From Brevundimonas abyssalis TAR-001 (GTDB taxonomy: Bacteria > Pseudomonadota > Alphaproteobacteria > Caulobacterales > Caulobacteraceae): a DNA stretch of 64,000 bases. The DNA lies in NCBI RefSeq assembly GCF_000466985.1, contig NZ_BATC01000010.1, positions 1 through 64,000 of the forward strand, given 5' to 3'. The notes under the pieces were generated by a model. It did not search any database. It saw only the letters and a list, made by a program, of their open reading frames with translations, and had not been told where the DNA came from. A program made the translations under genes and the position numbers. Positions 44,614 through 56,060 of the stretch are shown in pieces; positions within the stretch are counted from its first letter, which is position 1; every line of letters begins with the position of its first letter.

Positions 44614-45042
44614 CTAGTATTCGTCCTCCGGCAGCCGCCAGTTTTTCAGAAACCCGGGAAACCGCTTTTCCGACGCGATCAGATCCTCGCCCGAAGCCGG
44701 TCGTAGGCGGCCATCCGGCTCTTCGATGTAAACACGTCCCTCGAAAGACGAGACGTCCCCACCCGCGCACCTTGCGCGTTCGATCAGCACCGTGGTGGGA
44801 GAGTTTGCGAGGGTGGTGGACAGGTTTTCGATCGCCAGCCGGAGCAGTGGATGATCGGGCTGAATTCGGAGCGCCTGTCGTAGGGCCCCCAAGAGGGCGC
44901 CGGGGTCGCCATCCTGCTCGGCCATGCTGATTGCGAACGCGCCAGCTGGGGAGAGCGGTTCCGCCTGGAGTTGATCGATTATCTCTTCAACGATCGCGTT
45001 TTCTGCTTCCGTTAGCGTGGTTTGATTGTCACCGCCGCTCAC
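44614..45042 (-). CDS. Unknown protein between the R-M enzyme and Mrr
   Basis: 142 residues from GTG 45042, which overlaps the stop of the R-M gene by one base. Acidic and helical at the N-terminus (AENAIVEEIIDQL), with a TPR-like QALRIQPDHPLLRLAIENL. The C-terminal part (VSSFEGRVYIEEPDGRLRPA) looks beta-rich. Its locked position between two nucleases suggests an accessory or regulatory role in the same defence unit. No family recognised. Confidence 0.75.
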   Translation of the reverse strand: MSGGDNQTTLTEAENAIVEEIIDQLQAEPLSPAGAFAISMAEQDGDPGALLGALRQALRIQPDHPLLRLAIENLSTTLANSPTTVLIERARCAGGDVSSFEGRVYIEEPDGRLRPASGEDLIASEKRFPGFLKNWRLPEDEY

Positions 45043-47863
45043 TAGGCCTTCCTCCGCCGCTTCGCCTTGCCCGGCGCCGCCAAGAGGCCCGCGGTCATTT
45101 TCTCATAGAGGGTGAACAGGTGCTCGACGCGCTCGCGGTCGCTGTCGAAGGGCGCCTTGCGGTAAAGGCGGTCCACGGCCTGATCCAGCGCTCGGTGCGC
45201 GCGGCGCAGATCGGCGGGCATGACGTCGGGATCGTAGAGGTCGGCAAGGGTTGCCCCCGGGTGGGCGGCGCGGGCGTTCAGCACCGCCTGGGCAAGTCCG
45301 TCGAGGTAGGCTTTGTCGGCCTCGGTCAGGGTGGGCCAAGGGAATGGGTTGTAGACGAGGCCGATCGAATAGCGGTAGTCGCTCTTCAGCCGCCCCCCGA
45401 TGTGGCGCAGCCACGACATGTGCGTGGCGCTGGTGAGAACTCCGAACTCAGCCAATGAGGCACCCGGCATGAATAGGCAGCTATCATGCGCGATTTCCCC
45501 ATCCCGATAAAACCCGAAGGGGACGTATCGACGGCGCTCTGAGGAGTGGCGAGGGATAAGGATAAACGCTCCGGCGCCTTGCCTGATTTCACCAAAGAGA
45601 GACGGTGTTTCCGCCAAGCGCTGTGTCGCCGGGCGAGAGCTTGCGGAGCGATAGGCACGCACGGCGGCCAGCCTATCCTTCAGGAGGGAGTTTGCACGCA
45701 TCAACCCTAGGGGAGCACCCTGAAGCCAAAGGCAAAAGCGCGCCTCACCGTTGAGGGAGTCTTGGGCTCCCACCAGTTGGCGGACGTACGGACCGATGGC
45801 GGGATCAGCTTGGATCGCATTGGCGGCTTCGGCTTCCGACAAGATCAAATGCCCACCGTCGTTCGGCATATTGCCGAACAGCATCAGCGGTCGGCTCGAG
45901 AGAGCCGTAGTGGTTTCCCTCACTACCAGATGGCGATCTGCCAGTTGTGAAGCGTCAAACAAGTACGGCGACAGCGCCGAATGCCGGGTTTCATCCGGAT
46001 CGCCGTTGATGTCCTCGTAGTTGAAGAGGCGCTTCTCCGCCGGTTCGTGGTCCCGCCGCGTCAGTCCTATGATCACGACATGAACATGGGCCTTGCCGCG
46101 TGCGTCTGAGCCCCAGCCGAAGGTTCGATGCGCGAAGGCGATTTCCAAGCCGTAACGTTGGAACAGCAGCGGCCACAGCTGTGCGACCTGCTCTCCTTGG
46201 GTGATGGAGTTGGTCGAGACGAAGCCGATGCGGGCCGGTCGCGACCCCTCTACGGTTTCGCCGGCCCCGTCCCCAGTGCGTGGGGAGGAGACGTATTCGC
46301 CAGCCTTAATGAACCACGCAGCGACGAAATCGAGGGTGCCACCGGACTTGCCGAGCGCGGCAATGCGTCGGACCTGCGCCCTCTGGGTCTCGCTCTGCAC
46401 CTTGGCGCCCAGAAACGGCGGATTGCCGAACACATAGCTGCACTGCTCCGGCGGCAGCACGTCGGCCCAGTCGGTTTCCAGCGCGTCGCCATGAACGATG
46501 TGTGGCGCGGCCTTGAGCGGGATGCGGGCGAAGACCTGGCCGAACTCGAGGCTCAGCCGGTTGTTCATGATGTGGTCCATCATCCACATGGCCGTTTCGG
46601 CGATGCGGGCGGGGAACTCGTCGATCTCGATGCCGTAGAATTGGTCGACATCGACCTTGGACAGGGCGGCGGCCTCCAGCTCGCGCTGGCCCGTGGGGTA
46701 GAGGGCCTGCAGCAACTCGATCTCGAGCAAGCGCAGTTCGCGGTAGGCGATGATCAGGAAGTTGCCGCAGCCGCAGGCCGGGTCGAACAGGTTGAGGCCG
46801 GCGAGCTTGTCCTGAAAGGCGCGCAGGGCCGCGTCACGTCCTCGCTTCAGCCCCTTGATGCGGGACAGTTCGGCGCGCAGGTCGTCGAGGAACAGGGGCT
46901 CGATGACCTTCAGGATGTTCTTTTCGGTGGTGTAGTGGGCGCCTTGGCGCGGCGCTCCTTGGCGTTCATCACCGACTGGAACAGAGCGCCGAAGATGGCC
47001 GGGCTGATCTTCTCCCAGAAGAAGCCGCACGCCTCCAGGAGCCGCTCGCGCATGGCGGTGTTGAAGTTGGCGATCGGCAGGGTTTCGGCGAACAGGTCGC
47101 CGTTGATGTAGGGGAATTTGGCCAGATCCTCGTCCAGCCCGTCGCGCCAGGCGGCGTCCTCGGGCGTGTTCAGGGTCTGGAAGATCAGGTTCAGCTTGGC
47201 GCCGAGGTCGTGGCCGTCGGTGGCTGTGCGGTCGCGCAGATAGGTTTCCAGCATGCCCCGTTCGGGGAAGATGCCGGTGTCGTCGGCGAACAGGCAGAAC
47301 AGCAGCCGCACCAGCAGCCGTTCCAGCGGGGCACCGTCATAGGTGGGTTTCAGCGCATCATGCAGCTTGCCCATGATTTCGGCGGCGATGATGTTGACCG
47401 GGTCCTGGTCGTTGAAGACCCGCTTCTCGACCCCGACCACGAAGCCGAACGCCTCTACATGGGCGGGCAGGTCGGCGAGGGGGAAGTGCGTCTCCTCGCG
47501 CGTGTCCAGATCGATCAGCTCGAACGACTGGAAGTCGCACAGCAGGACGTAGCGCGGGAGTTCGTGGTCCTTGAGGCCGGGGAAGTAGTCGAGCGCCTGT
47601 TGGCGGGCGCGGGTCAGGTTGCGGCCTGCGCTCTTCTGTTCGACCAGCAGGACGCCCTTCCAGAACAGGTCGATGAAGCCGCGCTTCTCGCCCAGAAGGC
47701 GCACGGGCTCTTCGAAGGCGGCGACCTTGCGGCGGCGCACCCCGAACGCCTCGAAAAACTCATTGTAGAAGGTCTGGGTGTCGCCCTTCTCGTAGTGGGC
47801 GTCGGCCCATTCGCGAGCGAACTCTGCGGCCCGCACCCTGATCTCGTTCCAGCTTAGGCGCAT
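45042..47863 (-). CDS. Type IIG/IIL restriction-modification enzyme (apparent frameshift near 46940)
   Basis: A single-chain nuclease and N6-adenine-type methyltransferase, about 940 residues after correction (MmeI is 919). The N-terminal PD-(D/E)xK nuclease has RGFIDLFWKGVLLVEQKSAG. A helical connector follows, then methyltransferase motif I FDPACGCGNFL, GIEIDEFPARIAE, catalytic NPPFLGAK and a C-terminal target-recognition region (LVYNPFPWPTLT). The frame breaks after NAKERRAK; reading AAGGCGCCC as AAGGGCGCCC gives GAHYTTEKNIL, the expected motif X. ATG 47863 is chosen over a TTG at 47911. First gene of the operon with the unknown protein and Mrr. Confidence 0.9.
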
Positions 47864-47904
47864 CCGTACCCCCCGCGCCGGACATTCGCCCGCTTCGCGC
47901 CAGC

Positions 47905-48005
47905 GTTGCAAGCGGGGAGTGGGGGAGGCCCCTCATCCCCCGCGCAAGAACCTCCGCTGCGCTCCGGTGCGCGGGGCCCCCTTCTCCCGACGGGAGAAGG
48001 GGCAT
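47905..48005. repeat. Dispersed intergenic repeat
   Basis: CCCCGCGC, CGCTGCGCTCCGGTGCGCGG and CCTTCTCCC-GAC-GGGAGAAGG, closely similar to 36735-36800. Lies between the R-M operon and the PadR gene; no gene seen in 47864-48149. Confidence 0.65.
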
Positions 48006-48104
48006 TTACGTCGCCCTATCGCTCTTTCATTCTTAGTCGCCCTACCGCTCGGCCCGCGGGGCCTCGCTGCTTGAGGGCGCTTGACTCCCTCACACAGTAT
48101 GCCG

Positions 48105-48117
48105 CATACACTGTATG
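48105..48117 (+). promoter_or_regulatory. Candidate PadR operator
   Basis: CATAC-ACT-GTATG is a perfect 5-3-5 palindrome about 33 bp before the padR GTG, followed by TATATGA, a possible -10. PadR proteins usually bind ATAC/GTAT dyads in their own promoter. Confidence 0.45.
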
Positions 48118-48149
48118 TCACACACTATATGACGTCTGGAGAGTGATGC

Positions 48150-48476
48150 GTGGGCGAGGGTGAGCTGTTTGAGGCGATGCGGCTGGAGCTGCGGCGGGGG
48201 TCGCTGGTGCTGGCGGTTCTGGCGCGGCTGAGGACCGAGCAATACGGCTATTCGCTGCGCGTGGCGCTGGGCCAGGACGGGATCGAGATGGAGGAGAGCA
48301 CCCTCTATCCGCTGCTGCGGCGGCTGGAGACCCAGGGCCTGCTGACCAGCGAATGGCGCGAGGAGGACCGGCGCAGGAAGCGGTTCTACCGGCTGTCCCC
48401 GCTGGGCGAGACCATGCTGGCGCGGCTGGCGGAGGAATGGCGGGGCATCTCGGCCTCGCTGGAGCGAATGCTGTGA
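48150..48476 (+). CDS. PadR-family transcriptional regulator
   Basis: 108 residues. The winged helix has LVLAVLARLRTEQYGYSLR, the recognition segment MEESTLYPLLRRLETQGLL and the wing SEWREEDRRRKRFYRLSPLG, a very typical PadR pattern. The start is GTG 48150 (GTGGGCGAG); no ATG is near. Its stop is linked to the next gene by a GTGA overlap option. It likely represses its own membrane partner downstream. Confidence 0.93.
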   Translation: MGEGELFEAMRLELRRGSLVLAVLARLRTEQYGYSLRVALGQDGIEMEESTLYPLLRRLETQGLLTSEWREEDRRRKRFYRLSPLGETMLARLAEEWRGISASLERML

Positions 48477-48529
48477 CCGGCGCGAATTTCAATCAATCGG
48501 GCAATCAATCTGGAAGTGGAGGGCGGGGC

Positions 48530-49642
48530 ATGACCCTGACGGAGAAATATCTGAAGGCGGTGGCGGCGCAGTTGCCGGCGGCCGGGCGGGAGGACGTGAT
48601 CGCCGAGCTGCGTGACGCCCTGATGAGCCGCATGGAGGACCGGGAGGCCGAACTGGGCCGACCCCTGACCGAGGCGGAGGAGGAGGCGGTGCTGCGCGAG
48701 ATGGGGCACCCGCTGGCGGTGGCCGCGCGCTTCGGCGCCGGGCCGCACCATGTGGTGGGGCCGGAGCTGTATCCGTGGTGGCTGTTCGGGGTGAAGACGG
48801 CGCTGACGGTGCTGGCGATCATCACGGTGATCGGGGCGGTGGTGCGGGTGCTGGTGGGCGACGTGGACGGGGCCCAGGCGTTCGGCCAGGCGATCCACGG
48901 CCTGTTGTGGAGCGGCATGATGATCGTGGGCTTCGCCACCGTGGCGGGCTTCATCATCGAGCGCATGAAGGACAAGCCCGCCTTCCTGACCGAATGGCGG
49001 GCGCGGGACCTGGGCCTGTTCGAGATGGGGCTGTTCTCCACCGCCTGGGTGGGCAAGGCCGCCGACATGGTGGGCGGCGAGCGGGCCGACGGGACCAGGG
49101 ATCCTGTGGCGTCATGGGGGCAGCCGGCCGGCATGTCGCCGACGGCGCGGGCGGTGGCGTCGGGCGTCGCGTGGGGCGTGTTCGTGCTGTGGTGGACCGG
49201 GGTGATCGGGCAGGAGATCCGGCCGGGCGTGATCGGCGGCGAGCTGATGGTGGACGGGGCCGACTGGGGCCTGCTGCTGAACGAGACCATCGCGTGGATC
49301 TGGTGGCCGATGCTGGCCTTCGGCGCGGCGCGGGCGGCGTTCCACCTGATGCGGGCGGCCATGGGCTCGCCGGTGCGGCTCACGGCGTTCGGGGATGTGG
49401 CGTTCAGCGCGGCGAGCCTGGGCTTCATCGGCTGGTTCTGGCTGTACTCGCCCATGGCGTCGGCGTTCGCGGTGGACACGGTGCAGGGGTTCACGGACCG
49501 GGTGCGGATCACCTTCGAGACCGGCGACATGGCGGCGCCGAGCATCCTGATGCTGATGACGGCGTTCGTGTTCCTCGCCGAGGTGTTCACCCTGTTGGGG
49601 GCGGCCGGGCGGCTGGTGACGGGGGCGGACCGGCGGCGGTGA
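48530..49642 (+). CDS. HAAS-domain membrane protein cotranscribed with PadR
   Basis: 370 residues from ATG 48530 (GGAGGGCGGGG upstream). An alternative GTG at 48473 overlaps the padR stop. The N-terminal helical domain (MTLTEKYLKAVAAQLP, then EDVIAELRDAL) is of the HAAS kind that accompanies PadR regulators. At least six membrane helices follow from residue 75. The PadR-HAAS pair is a common sensor-like module of unknown signal. Confidence 0.8.
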   Translation: MTLTEKYLKAVAAQLPAAGREDVIAELRDALMSRMEDREAELGRPLTEAEEEAVLREMGHPLAVAARFGAGPHHVVGPELYPWWLFGVKTALTVLAIITVIGAVVRVLVGDVDGAQAFGQAIHGLLWSGMMIVGFATVAGFIIERMKDKPAFLTEWRARDLGLFEMGLFSTAWVGKAADMVGGERADGTRDPVASWGQPAGMSPTARAVASGVAWGVFVLWWTGVIGQEIRPGVIGGELMVDGADWGLLLNETIAWIWWPMLAFGAARAAFHLMRAAMGSPVRLTAFGDVAFSAASLGFIGWFWLYSPMASAFAVDTVQGFTDRVRITFETGDMAAPSILMLMTAFVFLAEVFTLLGAAGRLVTGADRRR

Positions 49643-49708
49643 TGCCTTGCCACCGGCGGCGCGGCGGGGCATCACCGACGTCTGTTCAGTGACGGGGAGA
49701 CACAGACC

Positions 49709-50113
49709 ATGCGCAGCGACGTGGCGGCGACCTTCATCATCATCGGGGTGATCGTGGCGATGATCGTGGCCTTCCTGGTGGGATGGCCGCAGTACAATGT
49801 CTATCGCAAGCAGATGCAGGGCCGCGCCGCCTATGAGCAGGCGGTGCAGGACCGGCGCATCCGGGTGCTGGAGGCGCAGGCGGCGCTGGATTCGGCGCAG
49901 CTGACGGCCCAGGCCGAAATCGCCCGGGCGCGGGGCACCAACGAGGCCAACCGCATCATGGCCGAGAGCCTGGGCGGGCCGGAGAACTATCTGCGCTGGT
50001 CCTACATCCACATGCTGGAGGAGACCGCCGGAAGCGGCGACCGCCAGATCATCTACATCCCCACCGAGGCGGGCATGCCGATCCTCGAGGCCGGGCAGCG
50101 GCCCGCACGGTAG
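49709..50113 (+). CDS. Small membrane protein with coiled coil
   Basis: 134 residues: an N-terminal membrane helix (ATFIIIGVIVAMIVAFLVGW, about 7-26), a charged coiled coil (EQAVQDRRIRVLEAQAALDSA), then AEIARARGTNEANRIMAESLGG and YLRWSYIHML, which resemble the tail of SPFH/prohibitin proteins. The SPFH domain itself is missing. It may be a scaffold. Good GGGGAGA site before the ATG. Confidence 0.7.
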   Translation: MRSDVAATFIIIGVIVAMIVAFLVGWPQYNVYRKQMQGRAAYEQAVQDRRIRVLEAQAALDSAQLTAQAEIARARGTNEANRIMAESLGGPENYLRWSYIHMLEETAGSGDRQIIYIPTEAGMPILEAGQRPAR

Positions 50114-50153
50114 AGCCTTGCTCCCGCCGCGATCCGGCGGTCAGACTGGCGCC

Positions 50154-51296
50154 ATGAACAGCGACGCCCTGCGCGAGGTCTTCATCACCGGGACGGGATC
50201 GGTCCTGCCCGGGGCGCGGGTCGGCAACGACCGTATGGAGGACTTCATCGGCCGGGTCGGCGGGCGGCCGTCGGCGGTGGGGCGCCGGGCGCTGCGCTGG
50301 AACGGGATCGAGGGGCGGCACTACGCCCTGACGCCGGACGGCGCGCCGTTGCATTCCAACGCCTCCATGTGCGCCGGCGCGGTGCAGGCCGCGCTGGACG
50401 ACGCCGGGCTGGGGGTTTCCGACCTGCAGCATCTGGGCGCGGCGACGACGCAGGGGGATTATCTGGTGCCCGGCCACGCCGGCGCGGTGCAGGCCGAACT
50501 GGGTGCGGCGGCGCTGGAGGCGGTCAGCTATCAGTCGGTGTGCGCCAGCGCCCTGATGGCGGCCAAGGGCGCCTGGCTGAGCGTGCGGGCGGGGGAGGCG
50601 GACGTGGCCGCCGCCTGCGCCGGGGAGTTCTCATCGCGCTGGTTCCGGCCGGCGTTCTATGAGGGCACGGCCCTGACCGACCGGCGCGGGCGGGTGCGGA
50701 TAGAGGCGGATTTCCTGCGCTTCACCCTGTCGGACGGGGCGGGCGCGGTGGTGATGGAGCCCCGGCCGCGGCCGGGCGGGCGCAGCCTGAAGGTGCGCTG
50801 GATCGACATGACCTCGCTGGCCGGACGGTTCGACCCGTGCATGTGGGCGGGGTCGACCTTCGCCGACCGGGCGGACCTGAAGAGCGCCTGGAGCCACGGG
50901 GGGCCGGCGACGGCCCATGCCGCCGGGGCCATGGCGTTGCTGCAGGACTTCGACCTGCTGAAAATCGTGATCCGGGCGTGGATCGGGGTGTGGCTGGGGA
51001 AGGTGGACGCGGGGCGGATCGCGCCGGATCAGGTGGACCACCTGCTATGCCACTATTCCGCGCGGTCGTTGCGGGCCGAGATCGTGGGGCTGCTGGAAAA
51101 TACGGCGGCCATGATCCCGGAGGAGAAATGGTTCACCACCCTGCCCGAGAGCGGCAATGTGGGCTCGGCGTCGATCTGGGTGATGCTGGACGCCTTTCTG
51201 AAATCGGGGCGCGGCAAGCCGGGCGAGACGGTGCTGTGCATCGTGCCGGAGAGCGGGCGGGCGATGATCGGATTCATGATGCTGGAGATCGTGTGA
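50154..51296 (+). CDS. Beta-ketoacyl-ACP synthase III-like enzyme
   Basis: 380 residues of the thiolase fold. The triad is visible: Cys in VSYQSVCASALMAAKG, His in LLCHYSARSL and Asn in LPESGNVGSASIW. It should condense an acyl-CoA with a malonyl unit or act as an acyltransferase. It differs from housekeeping FabH in its longer N-terminus and in its context: coupled by a one-base overlap to a haem-oxygenase-like enzyme and then an unknown protein. The product is unknown. Confidence 0.88.
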   Translation: MNSDALREVFITGTGSVLPGARVGNDRMEDFIGRVGGRPSAVGRRALRWNGIEGRHYALTPDGAPLHSNASMCAGAVQAALDDAGLGVSDLQHLGAATTQGDYLVPGHAGAVQAELGAAALEAVSYQSVCASALMAAKGAWLSVRAGEADVAAACAGEFSSRWFRPAFYEGTALTDRRGRVRIEADFLRFTLSDGAGAVVMEPRPRPGGRSLKVRWIDMTSLAGRFDPCMWAGSTFADRADLKSAWSHGGPATAHAAGAMALLQDFDLLKIVIRAWIGVWLGKVDAGRIAPDQVDHLLCHYSARSLRAEIVGLLENTAAMIPEEKWFTTLPESGNVGSASIWVMLDAFLKSGRGKPGETVLCIVPESGRAMIGFMMLEIV

Positions 51297-51976
51297 TGGC
51301 GGACGGCGCGATGCAGGACCAGATCCAGGACACCCTGCGCAAGCTGGCGGTGGTGTTCGCCGATTTCGAGCAGCGGCTGGAGGCGACGCCGCTGATCCGC
51401 AAGCTGACGCGGGGGCGGTTCGAGACGGCGGACTATCACGCCTTCCTCATCAACCTGCGCCAGCAGGTGAAGGACGGGTCGCTGTGGATGAGCCGGGCGG
51501 CGTCCAGCATCGACGAGGCGCATCTGGAACTGCGCTCATCCCTGATGAAGCACGCGGTGACCGAGCACCGGGATTTCCGCCTGCTGGAGCAGGACTTCGT
51601 GGCGGCGGGCGGGTCGCTGGAGGCCATTCAGGGGGCGTCCAAGAATGTGGGGTCCGAGGCCCTGTCGGCCTGGATGTTCCATGAGGCGTCGAAGCCCAAT
51701 CCCTTCGGCCTGCTGGGGGCCATGTTCATCATCGAAGGGCTGGGGTCGATCAAGGCGGCGCCGTGGGGCCGGATGGTCAAGGAGCGGCTGGACCTGCCCG
51801 AGGACGCGGTGCGGTTCCTGCTGTATCACGGGGAGAACGACGCCGAGCACATGGAGGAGTTCCGCGAGATGCTGGAGATGGTGCTGCCGGACGTCGAGGT
51901 CGCCGAACGCATCGTCATGTGCGCGCGGGTGACGGCGCGGCTGTACGCGCTGCAGATCGAGGAGATCGCGGCGTGA
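51296..51976 (+). CDS. Haem-oxygenase-like (iron-containing redox/TenA-like) enzyme
   Basis: 226 residues, all helical. The pattern includes FADFEQRLEATPLIRKL, FLINLRQQVKDGS, MKHAVTEHRDFRLLEQDF (Glu and His in HAVTEH), FIIEGLGSIKAAP and LYHGENDAEHMEEF. The Glu/His sites fit the di-iron or haem-oxygenase-like fold seen in iron-containing redox enzymes. ATG 51296 overlaps the ketosynthase stop by one base. It may act on the ketosynthase product. Confidence 0.8.
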   Translation: MADGAMQDQIQDTLRKLAVVFADFEQRLEATPLIRKLTRGRFETADYHAFLINLRQQVKDGSLWMSRAASSIDEAHLELRSSLMKHAVTEHRDFRLLEQDFVAAGGSLEAIQGASKNVGSEALSAWMFHEASKPNPFGLLGAMFIIEGLGSIKAAPWGRMVKERLDLPEDAVRFLLYHGENDAEHMEEFREMLEMVLPDVEVAERIVMCARVTARLYALQIEEIAA

Positions 51977-52923
51977 GCCTGTCGGACGGCATCGCCCAAG
52001 CGCGCGGACGGGCGAGGCCCGACCCGTTCGATCCGGCCGGCTTCGACCCGAAGGATCCGGACCCGTGGATGGCGCTGTATCTGGACCAGAGCCTGCCTAT
52101 CGACGACGGGGCCAAGCGGGCGCTGTTGCTGGGGGCGCGGTCGTGGTCGCGGCGCTGGCTGTTCCCGGTGAGCCGGCCGCTGGTGCTGCTGTTCTTCTGC
52201 GTGGTGAAGGTGCTGCGGGCCATATCGCCGCGCTTTCCGAACCTGAACGGCCTGCTGCACCGAACAATACATTGGGGCTTGCGGGTGTTCGGGACGCCGG
52301 AGACCAACACCCTGATCCTGAGGCATTTCCACATCGGCACGGAGCTGCTGGCCTTCATGCGGGCCAATGCAGGGCCGGTGACGGTGTCGAGCCATCCGCT
52401 GCGGCCAACGCGCCTGAAGGACATCGAGGATAATCTGTTCCTCCAGCACGACCTGAACGTGTTCAATTTCATCATCGAACTGAACGCAGGGCTGAGGGAA
52501 CAGGGCCGCGAGCTGACGCCGCCGGAGCGGGTGGATTTCTCCATGATCTCGGACGAATTCCCGGCTTTCGAGGCGTTTCCGAAGGGGCCGCTGAATTTCG
52601 TGGACGTGCAGACCGCGGTGGAGTTCTACACGCCGCTGTATGCGCTGATGCTGCCGCGCCGGGACTTCGTGCGGGCGGCCCATTCGCTGCAACTGGACGA
52701 GACCGTGGCCATCTATATCGCCCGCATCCTGGGCACGGACTATCACCTGGCCTTCATCAAGAACGGCCACCCGATGGTGTCCCTGTCGACCCTGCAGGCG
52801 GGATTCCGGCTGATGATGCACGGGCTGGACTGCGAGGCGCTGCACGGCTGGCTGCGGCTGCTGAAGGCGCGTCAGGCGGCGGGCCTGCCGCTGGACCCGC
52901 GCAACCCGACGGCGGCCAGCTGA
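51973..52923 (+). CDS. Unknown protein coupled to the ketosynthase/oxidase pair
   Basis: 316 residues from GTG 51973 in a GTGA overlap with the previous stop. It has one hydrophobic stretch (PLVLLFFCVVKVLRAI, about 60-75) and several conserved-looking His (LRHFHIGTELLAF, FLQHDLNVFNF). This may be a DUF6999-type family, but I am not certain. The tight linkage implies a shared pathway with the two enzymes upstream. Confidence 0.75.
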   Translation: MSLSDGIAQARGRARPDPFDPAGFDPKDPDPWMALYLDQSLPIDDGAKRALLLGARSWSRRWLFPVSRPLVLLFFCVVKVLRAISPRFPNLNGLLHRTIHWGLRVFGTPETNTLILRHFHIGTELLAFMRANAGPVTVSSHPLRPTRLKDIEDNLFLQHDLNVFNFIIELNAGLREQGRELTPPERVDFSMISDEFPAFEAFPKGPLNFVDVQTAVEFYTPLYALMLPRRDFVRAAHSLQLDETVAIYIARILGTDYHLAFIKNGHPMVSLSTLQAGFRLMMHGLDCEALHGWLRLLKARQAAGLPLDPRNPTAAS

Positions 52924-53003
52924 GCGCGGGGTCGACGGCTTAAACATTGGGCAATGGCGGTGTGGCACGAGGGAGGCGAGGGCTTTCCTGAGGGTTTGCA
53001 CGC

Positions 53004-54854
<1,851 letters not shown>

Positions 54855-54884
54855 CAGCGCCGGGCGGCGCCGAGCCCGTAGAGA

Positions 54885-55574
54885 TCAGACGGCGACGCCG
54901 AACAGGCGGCCGATGCCCGCGGTGACGGCCATGGCCAGGGCGCCCCAGAAGACGACCCGGACGACGGATCGCCCGACGGGCGCGCCGCCGGCCCGGGCGC
55001 CCAGCGCCCCGAGGACGGCAAGGCCCGCAAGCGCGGAGCCGGCCACCCACAGCGCCAGTCCGGTCATGGGCGCCAGAGCGGCCACGATCAGGGGCAGGGC
55101 GGCGCCGACGGAGAACGTCAGGGCCGAGGTCACCGCCGCCTGGATGGGCCGCGCCGTGGTGATCTCGGATATGCCCAGCTCATCCCGGGCGTGGGCGCCG
55201 AGGGCGTCGTGGGCGGTCATCTGACGGGCCACCTCGGCCGCGAGATCGGGCGTCACGCCCCGCGCCACATAGATTCCGGCCAGTTCGCGCAGTTCCGCCT
55301 CCGGCTGGCCGGACAGTTCGGTCGCCTCGCGGGCCAGATCCGCCTTTTCGGTGTCGGACTGGGAGCTGACCGAGACGTACTCCCCGGCCGCCATGGACAT
55401 GGCGCCCGCGACCAGCCCGGCGACGCCCGCTATCAGGATGCTTCCGTGACTGGCGGCCGCAGCCGCCACGCCCACCACCAGGCTTGCGGTGGAGACCAGG
55501 CCGTCATTGGCGCCCAGCACCGCCGCGCGAAGCCAGCCGATGCGGTCCACCCGATGAGATTCCCTGTGCGGCAT
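54885..55574 (-). CDS. VIT1/CCC1-family metal transporter
   Basis: 229 residues with five membrane helices. The start region RIGWLRAAVLGANDGLVSTASLVVGVAAA and GAMSMAAGEYVSVSSQSDTE are the family signature, and the cytosolic ELSGQPEAELRELAGIYVARG is the metal-binding helix. Family members move Fe(II) or Mn(II). ATG 55574 has AGGAG eight bases ahead; an upstream ATG (55628) lacks a ribosome site. Might contribute to iron handling together with bfr, but is not linked to it. Confidence 0.92.
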   Translation of the reverse strand: MPHRESHRVDRIGWLRAAVLGANDGLVSTASLVVGVAAAAASHGSILIAGVAGLVAGAMSMAAGEYVSVSSQSDTEKADLAREATELSGQPEAELRELAGIYVARGVTPDLAAEVARQMTAHDALGAHARDELGISEITTARPIQAAVTSALTFSVGAALPLIVAALAPMTGLALWVAGSALAGLAVLGALGARAGGAPVGRSVVRVVFWGALAMAVTAGIGRLFGVAV

Positions 55575-55702
55575 GGCGACGACTCCTGACGATTGCTGAC
55601 GCTCGGCGAACGTCGATTCGGCATTCATATTCGGTTCATTCGGCCTGAGACCATCTTCACAGCACGCCGCGCGCGCCGTGGCCACGAGAGAAGGGCGGGG
55701 GA

Positions 55703-56035
55703 ATGACCTATCTGACGAAGAAGAGGGTGCGGGGGCCGGCCCTGGCCGCCGCCGCGGCCGTGGGGCTGTCGGGATGCGTGACGGATCCGGCGTTCATGGA
55801 GGGGCTGGCCATGGCCATGGACGGCATGGCGGCGGAGACCGCCTATATGGCCGAGGAGGCGCGCTGCTACAGACACCTGTCCACCAGCGGCGAATGGGTG
55901 ACCCTGTGTCCCCTGCCGTATGGCCAGGTGGCGCCGCCGCCGCGTTTGCGGCCGCCTCATGATCATGGCCGGGGGCGCGACCGGGATCGGGGCGGGCGGG
56001 ACCGGCGCGATGGGACGCGCGGGTCCGGCTGGTGA
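55703..56035 (+). CDS. Small lipoprotein
   Basis: 110 residues. The signal with lipobox VGLSGC predicts acylation at Cys25. The mature part has two more Cys (EARCYRHL, TLCPLPYG) and ends in a basic HDHGRGRDRDRGGRDRRDG tail. No family recognised; the tail suggests binding to acidic polymers or low-complexity drift. Upstream GC-rich gap holds the promoter. Confidence 0.65.
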   Translation: MTYLTKKRVRGPALAAAAAVGLSGCVTDPAFMEGLAMAMDGMAAETAYMAEEARCYRHLSTSGEWVTLCPLPYGQVAPPPRLRPPHDHGRGRDRDRGGRDRRDGTRGSGW

Positions 56036-56060
56036 TGATTGTGTTCCGGGAGACAATGAA

